NCBI RefSeq assembly: GCF_041021895.1
Contig: NZ_CP157428.1
Coordinates: forward strand, 124,001-188,000
Direction: 5' to 3'
DNA length: 64,000 nucleotides
DNA from: Acinetobacter sp. XH1741
Lineage (GTDB): Bacteria > Pseudomonadota > Gammaproteobacteria > Pseudomonadales > Moraxellaceae
Under the pieces are notes generated by a model, which was not told the DNA's origin, searched no databases, and worked only from the letters and a program-made list of their open reading frames with translations. This document shows positions 60,075 through 64,000 of this stretch, piece by piece. The position numbers were made by a program, and so were the translations under genes. Positions within the stretch are counted from its first letter, which is position 1, and each line of letters opens with the position of its first letter.

Positions 60075-60575
60075 TTAATAGGTCTCCATAATCACGCAAG
60101 TTGAATTATCATTATATGAAGTATCTTGGGTACAATCTCCCGCACCAGTGCCATTCGTTGCACTGGTGTCCCCCCATGCAATATAAATACATTGCCGATT
60201 ATTAGTTTTTGGACAAGCAACCATATTGATAGTCATGCCCAAGGAAGAGACAGTTTTAGCAACTTGTGCGACATCGAAATCAGCTAAATCCGTATCACTA
60301 CAATTGTCTTGAAAACAATTTTTAACGAAGTCTTTTTGTTTACTCGGATCTTGAAGTTGTTGGCTATACACAGCTAAAGAATTACGATTGACTCTAATAC
60401 GTTCTGCTATATCACGCGCTATCGTAATCGCCTGTACACGTGAGGTACTCTCTGAACTTGCTTCTAATGCTCTGTATTGCAAAGCAACAAATCCTAATAT
60501 ACCTATTGCTAAGATCAGCAAAGCAACTAAGATTTCAATCATCCCCATACCACGTTGGTGTTCCATCCTATTCAT
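60075..60575 (-). CDS. pilV: Minor pilin PilV
   Basis: 166 residues from ATG 60575, which overlaps the fimU stop as ATGA and has GGGG at 8 nt; an ATG 6 bp earlier is too close to that site. Leader ending in QRG then MGMIEILVALLILAIG with Glu5. GspI-like priming pilin. Cysteines near the C-terminus (ACPKTNNRQC) suggest a disulfide. Confidence 0.9.
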   Translation of the reverse strand: MNRMEHQRGMGMIEILVALLILAIGILGFVALQYRALEASSESTSRVQAITIARDIAERIRVNRNSLAVYSQQLQDPSKQKDFVKNCFQDNCSDTDLADFDVAQVAKTVSSLGMTINMVACPKTNNRQCIYIAWGDTSATNGTGAGDCTQDTSYNDNSTCVIMETY

Positions 60576-61027
60576 GAACATGTCCCCGCCGTGTTTGACT
60601 GAATTACCCCCATCCTAGAAATACTAATAATTTTTGATTTATTACCCGCGGCTTTATTACAAATTTCAAATGTAGTATCTCCGGTTGCATCCTTTACCAA
60701 ACCGGACATCAAAAATATTATGGAGGTAGCAGATCCCGTCTTTAATTGAGCTTTTCCACTTGGCATCCAATTGATTTGATTATCAGTATCTGCAATATAA
60801 GTAGAATTTAATTGCACTGTTATTTGTCTACGCTCTACTACTGCTTTCATACGTGCCTGATTTATAGTTGATACCAGATCTTCTGTACTTCTATTTAAAT
60901 TTTGGTTAATCAACATATCCCCAAATGTTGGCGCAGCCATCATTGCAATAATAGCCATCACCACAATTGTTACCATGAGTTCAATTAAGGTGAACCCTTC
61001 TTGCGGAGTAATTCCCCTCATCCCCAT
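60572..61027 (-). CDS. fimU: Minor pilin FimU/FimT (GspH-like)
   Basis: 151 residues. Leader MGMRGITPQEG then FTLIELMVTIVVMAIIAMMAA; GspH domain follows. First gene of the fimU-pilVWXY1-pilE operon; A. baumannii annotations also use fimT, so the symbol is provisional. A second ATG 6 bp later is possible. Confidence 0.9.
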   Translation of the reverse strand: MGMRGITPQEGFTLIELMVTIVVMAIIAMMAAPTFGDMLINQNLNRSTEDLVSTINQARMKAVVERRQITVQLNSTYIADTDNQINWMPSGKAQLKTGSATSIIFLMSGLVKDATGDTTFEICNKAAGNKSKIISISRMGVIQSNTAGTCS

Positions 61028-61057
61028 AACCCCAATAAATTTAAAAATTTTTATTTC

Positions 61058-61086
61058 TATATAAATTTTACTTCTTACTTTTACAA
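61058..61086 (-). promoter_or_regulatory. Candidate promoter of the fimU-pil operon
   Basis: Read leftwards: -35 TTGTAA (61086-61081), 17-bp spacer, -10 TATATA (61063-61058), about 30 bp before the fimU start. In Pseudomonas this operon is under AlgR; no AlgR site was identified by eye. Confidence 0.5.
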
Positions 61087-61111
61087 AACGAATACAAACC
61101 AGATAGATGGT

Positions 61112-61151
61112 ATAAAAAAACAGATAACTGTCATATCACAATTATCTGTTT
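61112..61151 (-). terminator. Terminator of ispH
   Basis: A perfect 10-bp inverted repeat (61118-61127 with 61142-61151), 14-nt loop; read leftwards the arm ends in seven T residues. Confidence 0.8.
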
Positions 61152-61188
61152 AACTATTTTAAAATCAGTATGTTAAATAAGTCACACT

Positions 61189-62139
61189 TTATGCTTGAGT
61201 CACATGAATACGCAATTCTTTAGGAAGACTAAAAGTAATATTTTCTTCACGTCCTTCTAACTCTTTAGGAGCTTGAGCACCCCAATCTTGTAAACGCTGA
61301 ATGACTTGCTTAATTAAGATTTCTGGAGCTGAAGCGCCTGCTGTAACACCAATTTTGCAAGTATCATTGAACCATGATTGTTCAAGTTGATCAGCATTAT
61401 CGACAAGATACGCGGCCTTACCCATACGTTCAGCGAGCTCACGTAAACGATTTGAATTTGATGAATTAGGTGAACCAACAACCAGTACCACATCGCATTT
61501 TTCAGCTAAGTCACGTACCGCATCTTGTCGGTTTTGAGTTGCGTAGCAAATATCATCTTTACGCGGTCCTTGAATTTTTGGGAATTTTGCACGCAAAGCA
61601 TCAATGACTTTTGCTGTATCATCAATAGATAAAGTTGTTTGAGTAACAAAAGCCAATTTTTCTGGATGTCTTACCTGCAGGGCCTCCACATCAGCCTCAT
61701 CTTCCACCAGATAAATGTCCCCACCTTTTAATTTGTCATATTGTCCCATCGTACCTTCAACTTCAGGATGACCTTCATGACCAATTAAAATTGCTTCAGT
61801 TCCTTCACGAGCATATTTAGTTACCTCAATATGTACTTTAGTCACTAAAGGGCAAGTCGCATCAAAAACTTTTAAGCCTCGACGCTCTGCTTCTTGCTGA
61901 ACTGCTTTTGAAACACCGTGCGCACTGAAAATGACAATAGAATCATCTGGAACCTGATCCAGCTCATCAACAAAAACCGCCCCTCTTTGACGCAAATCAT
62001 CTACTACGAATTTATTGTGTACAACTTCATGACGCACATAAATAGGAGGATTAAAGCATTCCAAAGCCCGATTGACGATTGCTATGGCTCGATCAACACC
62101 GGCACAAAAACCACGCGGATTAGCTAACACAATTTCCAT
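61189..62139 (-). CDS. ispH: 4-hydroxy-3-methylbut-2-enyl diphosphate reductase
   Basis: 316 residues. Last MEP-pathway step, making IPP and DMAPP with a 4Fe-4S cluster held by Cys12 (NPRGFCAGV), Cys96 (FDATCPLV) and Cys198 (DDICYATQ). Glu126 in HPEVEGT is the proton donor. Essential in most gammaproteobacteria. Single gene with its own terminator. Confidence 0.98.
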   Translation of the reverse strand: MEIVLANPRGFCAGVDRAIAIVNRALECFNPPIYVRHEVVHNKFVVDDLRQRGAVFVDELDQVPDDSIVIFSAHGVSKAVQQEAERRGLKVFDATCPLVTKVHIEVTKYAREGTEAILIGHEGHPEVEGTMGQYDKLKGGDIYLVEDEADVEALQVRHPEKLAFVTQTTLSIDDTAKVIDALRAKFPKIQGPRKDDICYATQNRQDAVRDLAEKCDVVLVVGSPNSSNSNRLRELAERMGKAAYLVDNADQLEQSWFNDTCKIGVTAGASAPEILIKQVIQRLQDWGAQAPKELEGREENITFSLPKELRIHVTQA

Positions 62140-62262
62140 AACAGCCTCAAAATTTATAAAAATAGGGGAACTTCTATTAAATATTTGCAGTTAAAACTAT
62201 TCAGTTTAAACGCACGGTACACTACAATAGCGAAGATATTTTATCATATCAGGAAAAATATC

Positions 62263-62892
62263 ATGTCGGGTCTATTGTTTGTCGTTTCTGCTGCATCAGG
62301 AACGGGCAAAACATCTTTGGTGAAAGCCCTACTTGACCGTGTGAGCAATTTACATGTTTCAGTCTCGCATACTACCCGAGGTCAACGACCAGGTGAGTTA
62401 GATGGTGTTCACTATCACTTCACAACAAAAGATGAATTTCTAGACCAGGTCAACCAAGATGGTTTTATTGAATACGCTGAAGTATTTGGTAACTATTATG
62501 GCACTTCGCAAGCAACCGTAAAACAACAGTTAGCTCAAGGACATGATGTCTTGCTTGAAATTGACTGGCAAGGTGCAGAACAAGTACGTAAGCTTTTTCC
62601 TGAATCTAAACAAATCTTTATTTTACCCCCTACCCAATTTGATTTACGCCAGCGCTTATCTAACCGCGGTACAGATTCTGTTGAAGTTATTGAACATCGT
62701 CTAAGCTGCGCTGTTGAAGACATGCAGCACTATGTAAATTTTGATTACATCATTATCAATGATGACTTTAATAAAGCCCTACATGAGATTGAAGCTGTGA
62801 TTACAGCAAATCGTTTAGTCTTGTCACAGCAGGCAAAACGCCATCAAACTTTAATTCAAGACTTGATTACTCCTCAACCAAAACAGGAATAA
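62263..62892 (+). CDS. gmk: Guanylate kinase
   Basis: 209 residues from ATG 62263 (AGGA upstream); the open frame begins 78 bp earlier but the kinase starts at MSGLLFVVSA. P-loop ASGTGKTS; GMP site HTTRGQRPGELDGVHYHF. Phosphorylates GMP to GDP with ATP. Heads the gmk-rpoZ-spoT row, which links GTP supply to (p)ppGpp control. Confidence 0.97.
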   Translation: MSGLLFVVSAASGTGKTSLVKALLDRVSNLHVSVSHTTRGQRPGELDGVHYHFTTKDEFLDQVNQDGFIEYAEVFGNYYGTSQATVKQQLAQGHDVLLEIDWQGAEQVRKLFPESKQIFILPPTQFDLRQRLSNRGTDSVEVIEHRLSCAVEDMQHYVNFDYIIINDDFNKALHEIEAVITANRLVLSQQAKRHQTLIQDLITPQPKQE

Positions 62893-62964
62893 CTTGAGTC
62901 TAGAACGAAAGCCTTTTATACTATTTAGTCTGTTCAAATTCACCATTCCAAAACGAGAACTTTT

Positions 62965-63243
62965 ATGGCACGCGTCACCGTTGAAGATTGTTTAGATCAT
63001 GTAGACAACCGTTTTGAGCTTGTGCTCGTTGCAAGTAAACGTGCTCGTCAATTGGCACGTCAAGGCATGGAGCCAACTGTAGAATGGGATAACGACAAAC
63101 CAACAGTTGTTGCTTTACGTGAAATCGCTGTAGGCCACGTAACAAAAGAAATTCTTAAGCAACGTGAGCAAGATTACCAAACTTCTAGTCTTGATCTTGC
63201 CCTTTCTACAAACAGCTTAAATTTAGAAGGTTTTTCTTTCTAA
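62965..63243 (+). CDS. rpoZ: RNA polymerase omega subunit
   Basis: 92 residues. [20 protein letters not shown] is the usual start; helps assemble beta' and forms part of the ppGpp site 1. It follows gmk by 72 bp and precedes spoT, with a hairpin terminator between. Confidence 0.97.
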   Translation: MARVTVEDCLDHVDNRFELVLVASKRARQLARQGMEPTVEWDNDKPTVVALREIAVGHVTKEILKQREQDYQTSSLDLALSTNSLNLEGFSF

Positions 63244-63260
63244 TTATTCCTGTTTCTATA

Positions 63261-63292
63261 AAAAACCATCGTTTTTTTGCGATGGTTTTTTA
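63261..63292 (+). terminator. Terminator after rpoZ
   Basis: A perfect 11-bp stem (63261-63271 with 63280-63290), 8-nt loop mostly T, then T residues. spoT therefore probably has its own promoter. Confidence 0.88.
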
Positions 63293-63375
63293 TTTGGATT
63301 CATCCATATTAAAAACATATTGAGAAAAGCAATTATTTTCATTGAAAAAAAAATACACTTTTTCAAACGAAAAAA

Positions 63376-63404
63376 TTGACAAGTTCCGCAATATGCTTTT
63401 CATT
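63376..63404 (+). promoter_or_regulatory. Possible spoT promoter
   Basis: A perfect -35 TTGACA (63376-63381); the hexamer 17 bp downstream (TTCATT) is a poor -10. It lies about 50 bp before the spoT ATG, after the rpoZ terminator. Confidence 0.35.
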
Positions 63405-63452
63405 AAGAAGTAGATAGATTTAGTTTTTTAAGCAACAGAAAAAGGGTGGTCT

Positions 63453-64000
63453 ATGCCAGGCGAAGAGGTCAGCCAAGCCAAGCAACAGCTCAAATTAATT
63501 ATCGACCCTTACTTATCAGTAAGTGAAGTCGAGAAAGTGCTTGCTGCCTGTGATTTTGGAGATCTGGCACACACTGGTATTACCCGTAAAAGTGGTGAAC
63601 CCTATATTCTGCATCCGATAGCTGTAAGCTGTATTCTTGCTAACATGCGTTTAGATGCTGAAACTTTAATGGCTGCACTTTTGCATGATGTTATTGAAGA
63701 TACGCAATATACAAAAGAAGATATTACTGAGAAGTTTGGTCTAACAGTTGCCGAGCTAGTAGACGGCGTAACCAAGCTAAGTCAATCAAGCGATAAAGAA
63801 TATAATAAAGCAGCTTCATTCCGGAAAATCTTGCAAGCCACCTTACAAGATCCGCGTGTCATTATTATTAAATTAGCAGATCGCTATCATAATATGACTA
63901 CTTTGGGTGCCTTACGTCCTGATAAACGTGCACGTATTGCCCAAGAAACTTTTGATATCTTTGTACCTATGGCAAGGTTAGTCGGCATGAACGAAATGGC
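63453..64000 (+). CDS. spoT: Bifunctional (p)ppGpp synthase/hydrolase, N-terminal part
   Basis: The first 182 codons; the rest is outside the window. The N-terminal HD hydrolase domain has metal ligands His54 (ILHPIAV), His78-Asp79 (LLHDVIEDT) and LADRYHNM, all intact, so this is SpoT rather than the hydrolase-dead RelA. Context gmk-rpoZ-spoT matches enterobacteria. AGGG precedes the ATG. Confidence 0.95.
   Translation, partial: MPGEEVSQAKQQLKLIIDPYLSVSEVEKVLAACDFGDLAHTGITRKSGEPYILHPIAVSCILANMRLDAETLMAALLHDVIEDTQYTKEDITEKFGLTVAELVDGVTKLSQSSDKEYNKAASFRKILQATLQDPRVIIIKLADRYHNMTTLGALRPDKRARIAQETFDIFVPMARLVGMNEM

Overview
The window is chromosomal DNA of a low-GC gammaproteobacterium and looks like the Acinetobacter baumannii-calcoaceticus complex. 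Markers are a gene I recognise as craA (the MFS phenicol pump of A. baumannii), the lipase foldase gene lying before the lipase gene, the gdh-astCADBE order, and the fimU-pilVWXY1-pilE minor-pilin block next to rpsP-rimM-trmD-rplS. I see no rRNA, tRNA, CRISPR array, prophage or complete insertion sequence. Most of the window is ordinary core genome; accessory or decayed material is limited to short patches.

Layout. 1-8.1 kb: end of a lipoprotein gene, a DmdC/FadE-like acyl-CoA dehydrogenase, a lipoprotein, a PspC-domain protein, an HPP-CBS membrane protein, the tightly coupled uncharacterised DNA-repair pair TIGR03916 (radical SAM plus HhH) and TIGR03915, an LprI-like protein and a small membrane protein. 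8.2-11.3 kb: glyQS. 11.3-18.5 kb: a patchy stretch with a YciI protein, a decayed copy of a transporter 3' end, a transfer-suspect lipoprotein, an EamA transporter with a divergent LysR regulator, two related helix-repeat exported proteins, a lipoprotein, and an S8 protease with a small anchored partner. 18.5-28.5 kb: arginine catabolism (astE, B, D, A, C on the minus strand), a RocG-like glutamate dehydrogenase, about 1 kb of very AT-rich spacer, and an amino-acid permease. 28.9-38 kb: an alpha/beta hydrolase, a methyltransferase, lipoproteins, a membrane-anchored nuclease-like protein divergent from an orphan ParA, an AI-2E family permease, sodC and a FUSC/YccS-like protein. 38-41.6 kb: craA, then mdaB-ygiN flanked by two related lipoproteins. 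41.6-48.9 kb: D-2-hydroxyglutarate dehydrogenase divergent from serA, two tandem EamA exporters, a hemerythrin, a TauE/SafE permease and truB. 49-51.2 kb: lipase foldase and lipase. 51.2-53.5 kb: rpsP-rimM-trmD-rplS. 53.6-61 kb: type IV minor pilins and PilY1. 61.2-64 kb: ispH, then gmk, rpoZ and spoT (cut by the window end).

How genes fit together. The AST enzymes turn arginine into glutamate, which the catabolic glutamate dehydrogenase can deaminate; the permease upstream plausibly supplies substrate. SerA and the divergent FAD enzyme form a known coupled pair, in which SerA makes D-2-hydroxyglutarate and the FAD enzyme recycles it. The fimU-pilE operon builds the priming tip of the type IV pilus with the PilY1 adhesin. 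Nothing here is a clear new defence or mobile system. The most intriguing items are the TIGR03915/03916 pair, the remnant-flanked lipoprotein at 11.7-12.5 kb, the helix-repeat proteins around the S8 protease, an inverted pair of perfect DnaA boxes upstream of craA, and repeat-type operators at craA and at the second EamA exporter.
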